Of a stretch of DNA of 64,000 nt, positions 45,367-55,565 are shown one piece after another. The notes beneath the pieces are model-generated. The model did not search any database. It was not told the DNA's origin and worked only from the letters and a program-made list of their open reading frames with translations. The translations under genes and the position numbers were made by a program. Position 1 is the stretch's first letter. Each line of letters opens with the position of its first letter. This DNA comes from Halopseudomonas formosensis (GTDB lineage Bacteria > Pseudomonadota > Gammaproteobacteria > Pseudomonadales > Pseudomonadaceae), in NCBI RefSeq assembly GCF_900115905.1, contig NZ_FOYD01000003.1, forward strand, positions 337,111 through 401,110, in the 5' to 3' direction.

Positions 45367-47031
45367 ATGGCCCAATACGTATACAGCATGCATCGGGTGA
45401 GCAAGGTAGTGCCGCCCAAACGGCAGATCCTCAAGGACATTTCCCTGTCGTTCTTCCCCGGCGCCAAGATCGGCGTGCTCGGCCTCAACGGCGCGGGCAA
45501 ATCCACGCTGCTGCGCATCATGGCCGGCGTTGACAAGGAGTTCGATGGCGAAGCCCGGCCCATGCCCGGGATCAAGGTCGGCTACCTGCCCCAGGAGCCG
45601 GAGCTGGATGCGGACAAGACCGTGCGCGAGATCGTCGAGGAGGCCGTGAGCGAGATCAAGGACGCCCAGGCCCGTCTGGATGAAGTCTACGCCGCCTATG
45701 CCGAGCCGGATGCGGACTTCGACGCCCTGGCCGCCGAGCAGGCCAGGCTGGAGGCCATCCTCCAGGCCGCCGATGGGCACAACCTCGACCGTCAGCTGGA
45801 AGTGGCCGCCGACGCCCTGCGGCTGCCGCCCTGGGATGCGGTGATCGGCCACCTGTCCGGTGGTGAGAAGCGCCGCGTCGCCCTGTGCCGTCTGCTGCTG
45901 TCCGCGCCGGACATGCTGCTGCTGGACGAACCCACCAACCACCTGGACGCCGACTCGGTCGCCTGGCTGGAGCGTTTCCTGCACGACTTCCCCGGCACCG
46001 TGGTAGCCATCACCCACGACCGTTACTTCCTCGACAACGTCGCCGGCTGGATCCTCGAGCTGGACCGCGGCCATGGTATCCCCTTCGAGGGCAACTACTC
46101 CCAGTGGCTGGAATCCAAGGCCGCGCGTCTGGAGCAGGAGGCCAAGCAGGAAGCCGCCCATGCCAAGGCCATGAAGGCCGAGCTGGAGTGGGTACGTCAG
46201 GGCGTGAAGGGGCGTCAGGCCAAGTCCAAGGCCCGTCTGCAACGCTTCGAAGAGATGCAGTCCCAGGAGTTCCAGAAGCGCAGCGAAACCAACGAGATCT
46301 ATATTCCCGCCGGTCCGCGACTGGGTGACAAGGTCATCGAGCTGCACAACGTCACCAAGAGCTATGGCGACCGTGTGCTGATCGACGACCTGAGTCTGAG
46401 CATTCCCAAGGGCGCCATCGTGGGGGTGATCGGTGGCAACGGTGCAGGCAAGTCGACCCTGCTGCGCATGATCACCGGCAAGGAACAGCCCGACAGCGGT
46501 GAGATCATCATTGGTGAAACGGTGAAGATCGCCAGCGTGGATCAGAGCCGGGACAACCTGGATGGCAACAAGACCGTCTGGGAACAGGTCTCCGACGGCT
46601 TCGACATGATCACCGTGGGCAGCTACGAAGTGCCCTCCCGCGGCTACGTCGGACGCTTCAACTTCAAGGGCGCCGACCAGCAGAAGTTCGTCAAGGATCT
46701 GTCCGGCGGTGAACGCGGTCGTCTGCACCTGGCGCTGACGCTGAAGCAGGGCGGCAACGTGCTGCTGCTCGACGAACCCTCGAACGATCTGGACGTGGAA
46801 ACCCTGCGCGCGCTGGAAGAGGCTCTGCTGGACTTTCCCGGCTCGGCCATCGTCATCTCCCACGACCGCTGGTTCCTTGACCGGATCGCCACCCACATCC
46901 TGTCCTACGAGGACGACGCCAAGGTGGTATTCTTCGAGGGCAACTACACCGAGTTCGAAGAAGACCGCAAGAAACGCCTGGGCGAGGCCGCTGCCCAGCC
47001 GCATCGCGTACGCTACAAGAAGCTGGCCTGA
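45367..47031 (+). CDS. ettA: Energy-dependent translational throttle protein EttA (ABC-F)
   Basis: A 554-residue soluble ABC-F ATPase that binds the ribosomal E site and gates translation by ATP/ADP level. Two ATPase domains: the first with Walker A GLNGAGKST, signature LSGGEKRRVALCR and Walker B LLLDEPTNHLD; the second with GGNGAGKST, LSGGERGRLHLA and LLLDEPSNDLD. The linker (P-site tRNA interaction motif) lies at about 240-310 and is charged. The ATG at 45367 gives MAQYVYSMHRVSK; the open frame upstream to 45226 has no family match. AAGG lies 10 bases upstream. Confidence 0.96.
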   Translation: MAQYVYSMHRVSKVVPPKRQILKDISLSFFPGAKIGVLGLNGAGKSTLLRIMAGVDKEFDGEARPMPGIKVGYLPQEPELDADKTVREIVEEAVSEIKDAQARLDEVYAAYAEPDADFDALAAEQARLEAILQAADGHNLDRQLEVAADALRLPPWDAVIGHLSGGEKRRVALCRLLLSAPDMLLLDEPTNHLDADSVAWLERFLHDFPGTVVAITHDRYFLDNVAGWILELDRGHGIPFEGNYSQWLESKAARLEQEAKQEAAHAKAMKAELEWVRQGVKGRQAKSKARLQRFEEMQSQEFQKRSETNEIYIPAGPRLGDKVIELHNVTKSYGDRVLIDDLSLSIPKGAIVGVIGGNGAGKSTLLRMITGKEQPDSGEIIIGETVKIASVDQSRDNLDGNKTVWEQVSDGFDMITVGSYEVPSRGYVGRFNFKGADQQKFVKDLSGGERGRLHLALTLKQGGNVLLLDEPSNDLDVETLRALEEALLDFPGSAIVISHDRWFLDRIATHILSYEDDAKVVFFEGNYTEFEEDRKKRLGEAAAQPHRVRYKKLA

Positions 47032-47062
47032 GAAAAGTCACATTTTTCGGGAACTTTTCTGG

Positions 47063-47097
47063 TGCATTGCCTGCGACCGAATGGCGCAGGCAATGCA
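47063..47097 (+). terminator. 13-bp perfect hairpin after ettA
   Basis: TGCATTGCCTGCG / CGCAGGCAATGCA with a 9-base loop, beginning 32 bases after the ettA stop. No T tract follows immediately (GCCCTCCCGAATC), so it is either a weak terminator or an mRNA 3'-end stabiliser. Further along, CCCACCC / GGGTGG at about 47152-47170 forms a second hairpin with a T tract on the minus strand. Confidence 0.5.
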
Positions 47098-47278
47098 GCC
47101 CTCCCGAATCAGAAAAAATTCTTGCAAAACAATCATATAGCATGAAAAACCCACCCCGGGGCGCGGGTGGCGCTGAGCTTTCTCCTCCAATCAATAGCGC
47201 AGAAAGGGTGCAGAAATTTCTTTCCCTGCTATTTCAGAGTGCACTCGCCTCTGATAAATTTGCGCCATTACGTCTTAA

Positions 47279-48640
<1,362 letters not shown>

Positions 48641-48779
48641 CTCTGCCGGAGATCACCGGGGGTGTGGCGCGCCTGCGCTACGCCTGCGGACCCACCGCTG
48701 CAAATTGTCGCGCTCTTCTGTGCTGCGCCCTGCAGCGGCTATACTCAGCCCAATGCCCACTCCATCAGTGAGGGCCGCC

Positions 48780-49139
48780 ATGCCTGATGACCGCCGCCGT
48801 TTCAGCCGTATCCCCTTCGATGCCCCCGTGCGTCTGCACCAGGAGGACTGGCATGCGGTGGCCGGGCTGGTGGATATTTCCCTGCGCGGTCTGCTGATAC
48901 TCCAGCCGGATGGCTGGTCCCGGATCCAGCCTGATCAGCCGTTCCATGCCGTGATCGAACTATCACCTGTCGAGCATATCCATATGGACGTCCGCATGGC
49001 CTTCGCCCGCGAGGGACTGGTCGGGCTGGAGTGTCAACACATGGATCTGGACTCGATCAGCCACCTCAAGCGCCTGATCATGCTCAACCTGGGTGACGAG
49101 GCACTGGCCGAGCGCGAGCTGGCCGCCCTCTACCACTGA
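48780..49139 (+). CDS. mapZ: PilZ-domain c-di-GMP-binding protein, MapZ-like
   Basis: A 119-residue single PilZ-domain protein. The c-di-GMP motifs are present: RRFSR (RxxxR, residues 6-10) and DISLRG (DxSxxG). The C-terminal stretch ECQHMDLDSISHLKRL and NLGDEALAEREL closely resembles P. aeruginosa MapZ (PA4608), which binds the chemotaxis methyltransferase CheR1 and slows adaptation. GAGGG lies about six bases before the ATG at 48780. As in P. aeruginosa it is near radA, here with rlmG in between. Confidence 0.85.
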   Translation: MPDDRRRFSRIPFDAPVRLHQEDWHAVAGLVDISLRGLLILQPDGWSRIQPDQPFHAVIELSPVEHIHMDVRMAFAREGLVGLECQHMDLDSISHLKRLIMLNLGDEALAERELAALYH

Positions 49140-49144
49140 CCCGC

Positions 49145-50263
49145 TCAGCTGGCCCGCAGCACCACGAACTTGTTGTTGCCCCCTACCTGCTCAACACGGC
49201 GGAAGAATCGTCGCAGCTTGACGTGGTAGCCCAGATGCCGGTTGCCCACCACCAGCAACGCACCGCCCTCGACCAGTGCCCGCCGGCTCTGCTGGAACAG
49301 GCGCATGGCGATCTCATCACCTATGACCTGCTGCTGGTGAAATGGCGGGTTGCACAGCACCAGATCGGCCGAGCCCGGCACAGCATCCAGCAGACCATCG
49401 GCGATCTGGAACTGCGCCTGCCGCCCGGGAAAGGCTGCGGCAAAGTTGTCCCGGGCCGAGGCCACCGCCACATAGGATTCGTCAATAAAGCGCAGCTGCG
49501 CATCGGGATTGTGCAGCGCGGCCTGGATACCCAGGGCGCCATTGCCGCAGCCCAGATCCACGATCCGTGCTGCCTTCACACCGACAGGGATGCAGGGCAG
49601 CAGCACCCGGGTCCCTATATCCAGTCGCTCCCGGGAGAAAACGCCGGGCCGGTTGGTCAGCAGAAAGCCGGTATCTGCCAGCTCGTACCGGGTGACCAGA
49701 TCAGGAATCTCCGGTGCAGGGGCTTCACTGGTTGTGGCGATCAGCAGGCGGGACTTCTTCCAGGCCAGGCTTGCCTGATAGGGGCCGATATGGCGCTCCA
49801 GCAGATCACCCGCCGTGGGCGGCAGGTGCTTGAGCATGGCGCCCGCCACCACCGCCACGCCGGCACCCAGCAGCGGGCGCAGCCGGCTCAGCTGGTCCTC
49901 CAGCAGCGCCAGGCTCTTGGGAATGCGCAGCAGAACGCGGTCAACCGGCCCGATTGGCAGCTGCTGGCTGTCGACAAAGTCCACCTGATCGGCGGCCAAT
50001 GTATTGCGTTCCAGATTCAGTCGCAGGGCCTGCTCGGCAAGAAAGGAGTCGCTCCAGCTGATGACCTGACAGCCGCCCCGGGCCAGGGCGCAGGCCAGAC
50101 TGCCGAAGTTGTCATTGATCACCAGCACACGCCCGCCAGTCCCCGGATGGCACTGCTGCAGCATATGAAGGTCTGCCGCATCCCAGGCCTGCAGGGTTGG
50201 GTTGGCGGTCGGCGGATAGCGGTCGAGCGTCAGCACGCCGAAAGGAGTTTCACATTCTTGCAT
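49145..50263 (-). CDS. rlmG: 23S rRNA (guanine-1835-N2)-methyltransferase
   Basis: A 372-residue protein with two methyltransferase-like folds, as in RlmG/RsmC. The N-terminal fold has VLVINDNFGSLACALA; the C-terminal active fold has the SAM motif IVDLGCGNGALGIQAA and the catalytic NPPFHQQ motif (NPPF), then GGALLVVGNRHLGYH. It methylates G1835 in 23S rRNA. It is convergent with mapZ (5 bases apart) and divergent from radA. Confidence 0.88.
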   Translation of the reverse strand: MQECETPFGVLTLDRYPPTANPTLQAWDAADLHMLQQCHPGTGGRVLVINDNFGSLACALARGGCQVISWSDSFLAEQALRLNLERNTLAADQVDFVDSQQLPIGPVDRVLLRIPKSLALLEDQLSRLRPLLGAGVAVVAGAMLKHLPPTAGDLLERHIGPYQASLAWKKSRLLIATTSEAPAPEIPDLVTRYELADTGFLLTNRPGVFSRERLDIGTRVLLPCIPVGVKAARIVDLGCGNGALGIQAALHNPDAQLRFIDESYVAVASARDNFAAAFPGRQAQFQIADGLLDAVPGSADLVLCNPPFHQQQVIGDEIAMRLFQQSRRALVEGGALLVVGNRHLGYHVKLRRFFRRVEQVGGNNKFVVLRAS

Positions 50264-50418
50264 GGATTACCGGGGGTCGATTTCGGGGGCGCACAGTATA
50301 CCCCAGCGCCGGGACCGACGGGCTGGCGGCGGCCCGGCTCGATATCGCCAACCACCACCGGATTTATTCGATGGTGACCGGTATAGTGAGCGCTGCACGA
50401 ATTCCAACTGGATCAACG

Positions 50419-51792
50419 ATGGCGAAGAACAAGCGACTCTACGGCTGCACCGAATGCGGTGCCACCTTCAGCAAATGGGCCGGCCAATGCTCGGAATGCC
50501 AGGCCTGGAACACACTGGTGGAGACGGTTATCGACACTACCCCGGTCGGCGGCAGCAGTGCCGGACGCAGCAGCCACTGGGCCGGCGAAGCCGCGCAGGT
50601 AAAGACCCTGGCCGAGGTCTCCACGGAGGAAACACCACGCCAGCCCAGCGGCTCCTCGGAACTGGACCGGGTACTGGGCGGTGGGCTGGTCAGCGGATCC
50701 GTGGTGCTGATCGGCGGCGATCCGGGTATCGGCAAATCCACCATATTGCTGCAGACCCTGTGTCAGCTGGCCCGCAGCATGCCCGCACTCTATGTGACCG
50801 GTGAGGAATCCCAGCAGCAGGTGGCCATGCGCGCCGAACGCCTCGGCCTGCCACGGGACCAGCTCAAGGTCATGACCGAGACCTGTATCGAGAACATCAT
50901 AGCCACTGCCCGCCGTGAGCAGCCCCGAGTCATGGTGGTGGACTCCATCCAGACCATTTTCACAGAACAGTTACAGTCGGCCCCCGGCGGGGTCGCCCAG
51001 GTCCGCGAGAGCGCCGCCCTGCTGGTACGTTTCGCCAAACAGAGCGGCACAGCCATCTTCTTGGTCGGCCACGTGACCAAGGAAGGCTCCCTGGCCGGGC
51101 CCCGCGTACTGGAGCACATGGTCGACACAGTGCTCTATTTCGAGGGCGAATCCGATGGCCGTCTGCGCATGCTGCGTGCGGTGAAGAACCGCTTCGGCGC
51201 AGTCAACGAGCTCGGCGTCTTTGCCATGACCGACAAGGGCCTGAAGGAGGTAGCCAACCCCTCGGCGATCTTCCTGTCGCGCTACGACGCGCCCATCCCC
51301 GGCAGTGTGGTCATGTCTACCTGGGAAGGCTCACGACCCATGCTGGTGGAGGTGCAGGCACTGGTCGACACAAGCCATCTGGGCAACCCGCGGCGGGTGA
51401 CCCTGGGGCTGGATCAGAACCGCCTGGCCATGCTGCTCGCCGTACTGCACCGCCACGGCGGGGTGGCCACCTATGATCAGGACGTATTCGTCAATGTGGT
51501 CGGCGGGGTCAAGGTGCTGGAAACCGCCGCCGACCTGGCGCTGCTTGCCGCGGTCATCTCCAGCCTGCGCAACCGCCCGCTACCGATGGATCTTATGGTA
51601 TTCGGTGAACTGGGACTGTCCGGCGAGATCCGCCCGGTACCCAGCGGTCAGGAGCGCCTGAAGGAGGCAGCCAAGCATGGCTTCACCCGCGCCATAGTGC
51701 CCAAGGCCAACGCCCCCAAGGAGGCCCCCAAGGGCATGCAGGTGGTTGCCGTCACCCGCCTGGATGAAGCGCTGGGGGTGCTGTTCGAGTAG
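50419..51792 (+). CDS. radA: DNA repair / branch-migration protein RadA
   Basis: A 457-residue RecA-like protein that speeds branch migration in recombination. The N-terminal zinc finger CTECGATFSKWAGQCSEC precedes the ATPase with Walker A GGDPGIGKST, the RadA-specific KNRFG (VKNRFGAVNE) and a C-terminal Lon-protease-like domain (FGELGLSGEIRPV). ATG at 50419 begins MAKNKRLYGC; the open frame runs upstream to 50197 but overlaps rlmG antisense. A plausible -10 TATAGT lies at 50382-50387. The TAG stop is formed by the first base triplet of a REP element (GTAGGAGC at 51789). Confidence 0.96.
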   Translation: MAKNKRLYGCTECGATFSKWAGQCSECQAWNTLVETVIDTTPVGGSSAGRSSHWAGEAAQVKTLAEVSTEETPRQPSGSSELDRVLGGGLVSGSVVLIGGDPGIGKSTILLQTLCQLARSMPALYVTGEESQQQVAMRAERLGLPRDQLKVMTETCIENIIATARREQPRVMVVDSIQTIFTEQLQSAPGGVAQVRESAALLVRFAKQSGTAIFLVGHVTKEGSLAGPRVLEHMVDTVLYFEGESDGRLRMLRAVKNRFGAVNELGVFAMTDKGLKEVANPSAIFLSRYDAPIPGSVVMSTWEGSRPMLVEVQALVDTSHLGNPRRVTLGLDQNRLAMLLAVLHRHGGVATYDQDVFVNVVGGVKVLETAADLALLAAVISSLRNRPLPMDLMVFGELGLSGEIRPVPSGQERLKEAAKHGFTRAIVPKANAPKEAPKGMQVVAVTRLDEALGVLFE

Positions 51793-52731
51793 GAGCACCC
51801 GCTCCGGGTGCGAACAACGGCCGGCTCGGTGTTCTGGCTTTACCCTTCGCACCGAGGGCGGTGCTCCTACAATCAACACACGCCTCTCCTGTAGGAGCAC
51901 CCGCCCCGGGTGCGAACAACGGCTGGCTCGGTGTTCTGGCTTCACCCTTCGCACCGGGGGCGGTGCTCCTACAATCATGCACGCGCCTCCTGCGTAGGAG
52001 CACCCGCCCCGGCTGCGAACAACGGCCGGCTCGGTATTCTGGCTTCACCCTTCGCACCGAGGGCGGTGCTCCTGCAATCAACACACGCCTCTCCTGTAGG
52101 AGCACCCGCCCCGGGTACGAACAACGGCCGGCTCGGTGTTCTGGCTTTACCCTTCGCACCGAGGGCGGTGCTCCTACAATCAACACGTGCCCCTCCTGTA
52201 GGAGCACCCGCCCCGGGTGCGAACAAGGGCCGGCTCGGTGTTCTGGCTTCACCCTTCGCACCGGGGGCGGTGCTCCTACAATCAACACACCCCTCCACCG
52301 TAGGAGCACCCGCCCCGGGTGCGAACAACGGCCGGCTCGGTGCTCTGGCTTCACCCTTCGCACCGGGGGCGGTGCTCCTACAATCAGCACGCGCCTCCTG
52401 CGTAGGAGCACCCGCCCCGGGTGCGAACAACGGCCGGCTCGGTGTTCTGGCTTCACCCTTCGCACCGGGGGCGGTGCTCCTGCAATCAACACACGCCTCT
52501 CCTGTAGGAGCACCCGCCCCGGGTGCGAACAACGGCCGGCTCGGTGTTCTGGCTTCACCCTTCGCACCGGGGGCGGTGCTCCTACAATCAAACACGAACC
52601 CACCGTAGGAGCACCCGCCCCGGGTGCGAACAACGGCTGGCTCGGTGTTCTGGCTTCACCCTTCGCACCGAGGGCGGTGCTCCTACAATCAGCACGCGCC
52701 AACCGTAGGAGCACCCGCCCCGGGTGCGAAC
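51789..52731. repeat. REP array, GTAGGAGC family, 102-bp tandem period, ten units
   Basis: Forward halves GTAGGAGCACCCGC(C/T)CCGGG start at 51789, 51891, 51994, 52096, 52198, 52300, 52402, 52504, 52605 and 52705. Between them are nine inverted halves TTCGCACCG-GGGCGGTGCTCCT(A/G)C. The inner spacer AACAACGGCCGGCTCGGTGT is nearly invariant; the outer spacer (AATCAACACACGCCTCTCCT or variants) changes from unit to unit. The period is a multiple of three, so long open frames run through the array; they are not genes. It follows radA directly in the convergent gap before the Lon-like gene. Confidence 0.93.
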
Positions 52732-52761
52732 GGGGTGATGGACGATCCCCGTCGCAGTTGC

Positions 52762-52791
52762 CCACACAATCTGTGGATAACTCTGTGAGCA
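52762..52791. promoter_or_regulatory. DnaA-box pair, copy 1
   Basis: CCACA-CAATC-TGTGGATAA-CTCTGTGAGCA. TGTGGATAA (52772-52780) is a perfect consensus DnaA box (TTATCCACA reversed). A poor box TTGCCCACA faces it across five bases. The same 30-bp block recurs 257 bp downstream. Confidence 0.55.
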
Positions 52792-53011
52792 GCCTAGGAG
52801 CAACTGCCGCTGGGCCACGCCACGACAGGCTGTGAGGCAATTCGTTCAAAAAATGGACAACCCCGACCGGCTGGTCTCAAAAAGGGGGGCAGCTGCAGCT
52901 CAAAGCCGCACCATTACGGGGCTGCCGCCTCGCTGATAAGAAAAAAGGTCGACTGGTTCACGGATCACCGGAAAGGGTGATTGACAGCAATTCACGCCAG
53001 CAGAGCCAACA
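52792..53011. other. Non-coding stretch between the two DnaA-box pairs
   Basis: No gene, REP or clear hairpin. It contains A-runs (TTCAAAAAATGG, AAGAAAAAAGG), a short G-run (AAAAAGGGGGG) and a CAGCTGCAGCT-like palindrome near 52890. It is not AT-rich overall, so no obvious DNA-unwinding element is present. Confidence 0.4.
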
Positions 53012-53048
53012 GGGTAATCCACACAAACTGTGGATAACCCTGTGAGCA
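53012..53048. promoter_or_regulatory. DnaA-box pair, copy 2 (inverted boxes)
   Basis: GGGTAATCCACA (53012-53023) and TGTGGATAACCC (53029-53040) form 12-base arms with one mismatch around CAAAC. The right arm holds a perfect DnaA box at 53029-53037; the left holds TAATCCACA, one base off. CTGTGAGCA follows as in copy 1. Confidence 0.6.
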
Positions 53049-53101
53049 TTCATGGGAAATACAGCGCGAACGCTTGTCAGCTCTGGCTTGGAAAGGGCTG
53101 A

Positions 53102-55534
53102 TCAGGGTTTGAGCAGGGGCTCGATGCCGGGCGCTTCGCCGGGGCTTTCCCGGTCATCATGCTGGTTGCGCTGGCTGATCGCCTGGAGTCGTCGTACCAC
53201 CCGGTCATTGATGGAGCCGGCGGGGAAGTTGCCGTCCTCATCCGGCTCTCCGGCGTCCTCCCCGGCCAGCAGACTCAGCGCCTGATCGACGTTATCCACC
53301 GCGTAGATATGGAACAGTCCCTCGCGTGCTGCATCCAGTACCGTCTGATGCAGCATCAGATTGGGTACATTGGAGCGGGGAATGATCACCCCCTGCTCCC
53401 CGGTCAGGCCGCGGGCCTGACACAGGCGGAAGAAGCCCTCGATCTTGACGTTGACCCCGCCGATGGCCTGGACCTCGCCGAACTGGTTGATCGAGCCGGT
53501 GATGGCGAAGCACTGCTTGAGCGGTACCTTGGCCAAGGCGGAGATCAGTGCGCAGACCTCGCCCAGCGAGGCGCTGTCGCCGTCGATATAGCCGTAGGAT
53601 TGCTCAAGGGCGATGCTCGCGGAGATCTCCAGCTCATGATCCTGCGCGTAGCGGCTGCCCAGATAGCCGGTGAGGATCATCACCCCCTTTGAGTGGATGG
53701 GCTGACCAAGATTGACCTCCCGCTCGATATCCACGATGCCGCTGCTGCCCGGATACACCGTGGCACTGATGCGGGCCGGCACGCCGAACACCGAATCACC
53801 GATGGCCAGCACCGTCAGGCCGTTGCACTTGCCCACAGCGGCGCCGTCGGTATCGATGAGGATGACGCCGGACAGCATGTCCTCGCGAATCCGCGCGCTG
53901 GCTCGGCCGGTGCGGTTCTCCTTGGCCTGCAGCGCGCGCTCGATATGGCCGGTGTCGGTGATGCGGTCGCCGGCCAGCTCCCGCACCAGATCCGCTTCGG
54001 CTACCAGCTGGAAAATGTCGCTGATGCTGGCGGACAGGTGCTGCTGGTGTTCAGCCAGGCGCGCACTGTAGGTCAGGATGCGGGCCACCGCAGCGACGGT
54101 CAGAGGAGCCATGCCTTCCTCGTCGACGCGGGTCTTGAGCAACTGGGCCATGCCCTCGATGCTGTCGGGTGTACGTGGCAGGTGGTCATCGAAGTCCACC
54201 AGCACGCGGAACAGCTCCTGAAAGTCCGGATCGTAATCCTGCAGCATGTAGTAGGCGCGCCGCGATCCGATCAGCACCACCTTCACCGACAGCGGAATCA
54301 CCTGGGGCGTCAGGGTGACCGTGGTCAGCCGACCGAGGTCCGCCCAGGGTGATTCCATCTTCAGCTGGCGGGAATGCAGCGCCCGTTTGAGCGCCTCCCA
54401 GGCGAAGGGTTCGGCCAGCAGCTTGTCAGCCTCCAGGACCAGGTAACCGTAGTTCGCCCGGTGCAGCGCACCGGCACGGATATTTCGGTAGCTGGTGACC
54501 AGCGCCCCCTGCTCGGAGGTGTATTCCACCCGTCCGAACAGGTTGTCATAGGACGGGTGCGGCTCGTGGACCACAGGCGCCCCCGGTGAACCGCTGTGCT
54601 CGACGATGACGTTGGGACTGTAATGGTCGATCAGGGCCGCTTTCTTCACCGCATCGGAGCGCAACTCGGCGCGCTCGTCGACCAGCAGCTCCACCACCAC
54701 CTTGAGCAGGTTCTGGTGTACAGCCTGGATGTACTCGCACATCGCCGGGTTGTCGCAGTAGCGTTCGGTCAATGGCACCAGCAGTGGGTTGAGCGCCTCG
54801 GTAATGGTTTGCTCGTTCAGCTCGCGCAGCTCGTTGCTGGACTCGCGCTTCCATTGCGGCAGGCTGGACAGTGCCTCGCTGAGCAGATCCTCGAGTTCGG
54901 CAATATCGGCGTGGTAGCGCTCGCGCTCGGCCTCGGGCAACTGTGCGAACTCGGCCTCCTCCAATCCCCTGCCCTCACGGATGGGGGTGAACGCCAGGTT
55001 GCCGTTGTCCCGGTAGAGCATGATGTTGCGTTCCAGGGCCTGACGTTCGACGCTCTCTATGGCGGCGTCATAGCGGCGGTTGAATTTCTGGTCGATGGCG
55101 TTCTTCTTCTGCTGGAAGGCCGGGTGCTCGAAGGCCGCCGGAAAGGTCGCCAGCAGGTTGTCCACCAGATTCTCGATGTCTTCGACGAAGCGCCCGGAGG
55201 TCCCGGCAGCCATATGCAGCGCACGGGGTGCACGGCTCTCCTCGAAATTGTTGACGTAGGCGCAGTCCTGCGGCGTCGGCATGCGCTTGGCCTCCGCCTT
55301 CAGATAGCGCATGGCATAGGAAAAACGCCCGGTACCCGGTTCACCCATGACGAACATGTTGTAACCGGCGCGCTTCATGGCCACCCCGAAATGCATGGCT
55401 TCGACGGCCCGATCCTGACCGAGGATGCCCTTGAAGGGCTCCAGATCATCAGTGGTGGAAAAGCCCAGGCTCTCCAGATCGATCGGAACAGTCAGCTGCT
55501 CTGGCAGCAAACGAAGCGGACCGGATTTGCTCAT
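53102..55534 (-). CDS. Lon-family ATP-binding protease (LonB-like)
   Basis: An 810-residue protein with an AAA-like region (GILGQDRAVEAMHFG and MGEPGTGRFSYAM, about 38-75, a Walker A-like GEPGTGR lacking the usual GKT) and a C-terminal S16 protease domain. The catalytic serine is in YIDGDSASLGEV and the lysine in IGGVNVKIEGFF, the Ser-Lys dyad. It is not the housekeeping Lon: no N-terminal Lon substrate domain is seen. Homologues occur across Pseudomonas with unclear substrate. Start ATG at 55534 has AGGAA upstream; the codon before it is TTG. Confidence 0.87.
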   Translation of the reverse strand: MSKSGPLRLLPEQLTVPIDLESLGFSTTDDLEPFKGILGQDRAVEAMHFGVAMKRAGYNMFVMGEPGTGRFSYAMRYLKAEAKRMPTPQDCAYVNNFEESRAPRALHMAAGTSGRFVEDIENLVDNLLATFPAAFEHPAFQQKKNAIDQKFNRRYDAAIESVERQALERNIMLYRDNGNLAFTPIREGRGLEEAEFAQLPEAERERYHADIAELEDLLSEALSSLPQWKRESSNELRELNEQTITEALNPLLVPLTERYCDNPAMCEYIQAVHQNLLKVVVELLVDERAELRSDAVKKAALIDHYSPNVIVEHSGSPGAPVVHEPHPSYDNLFGRVEYTSEQGALVTSYRNIRAGALHRANYGYLVLEADKLLAEPFAWEALKRALHSRQLKMESPWADLGRLTTVTLTPQVIPLSVKVVLIGSRRAYYMLQDYDPDFQELFRVLVDFDDHLPRTPDSIEGMAQLLKTRVDEEGMAPLTVAAVARILTYSARLAEHQQHLSASISDIFQLVAEADLVRELAGDRITDTGHIERALQAKENRTGRASARIREDMLSGVILIDTDGAAVGKCNGLTVLAIGDSVFGVPARISATVYPGSSGIVDIEREVNLGQPIHSKGVMILTGYLGSRYAQDHELEISASIALEQSYGYIDGDSASLGEVCALISALAKVPLKQCFAITGSINQFGEVQAIGGVNVKIEGFFRLCQARGLTGEQGVIIPRSNVPNLMLHQTVLDAAREGLFHIYAVDNVDQALSLLAGEDAGEPDEDGNFPAGSINDRVVRRLQAISQRNQHDDRESPGEAPGIEPLLKP

Positions 55535-55565
55535 CAAACTTCCTTTGGTAACGAGGTGAATGGGA

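Noticed and set aside
51789..52731. CRISPR array
   Set aside because: Units are about 102 bp with conserved palindromic halves and mostly conserved spacers, and no cas gene is present. It is a REP doublet array.
51752..52849. Long open frames on both strands through the radA-side array, encoding repeats such as GAPAPGANNGRLG
   Set aside because: The 102-bp unit is a multiple of three, so frames stay open by chance. They follow the REP period, shift with unit length, and lack ribosome-binding sites.
52762..53048. Chromosomal replication origin
   Set aside because: Only two perfect boxes, no AT-rich unwinding tract, and no dnaA, rpmH or gidA nearby.
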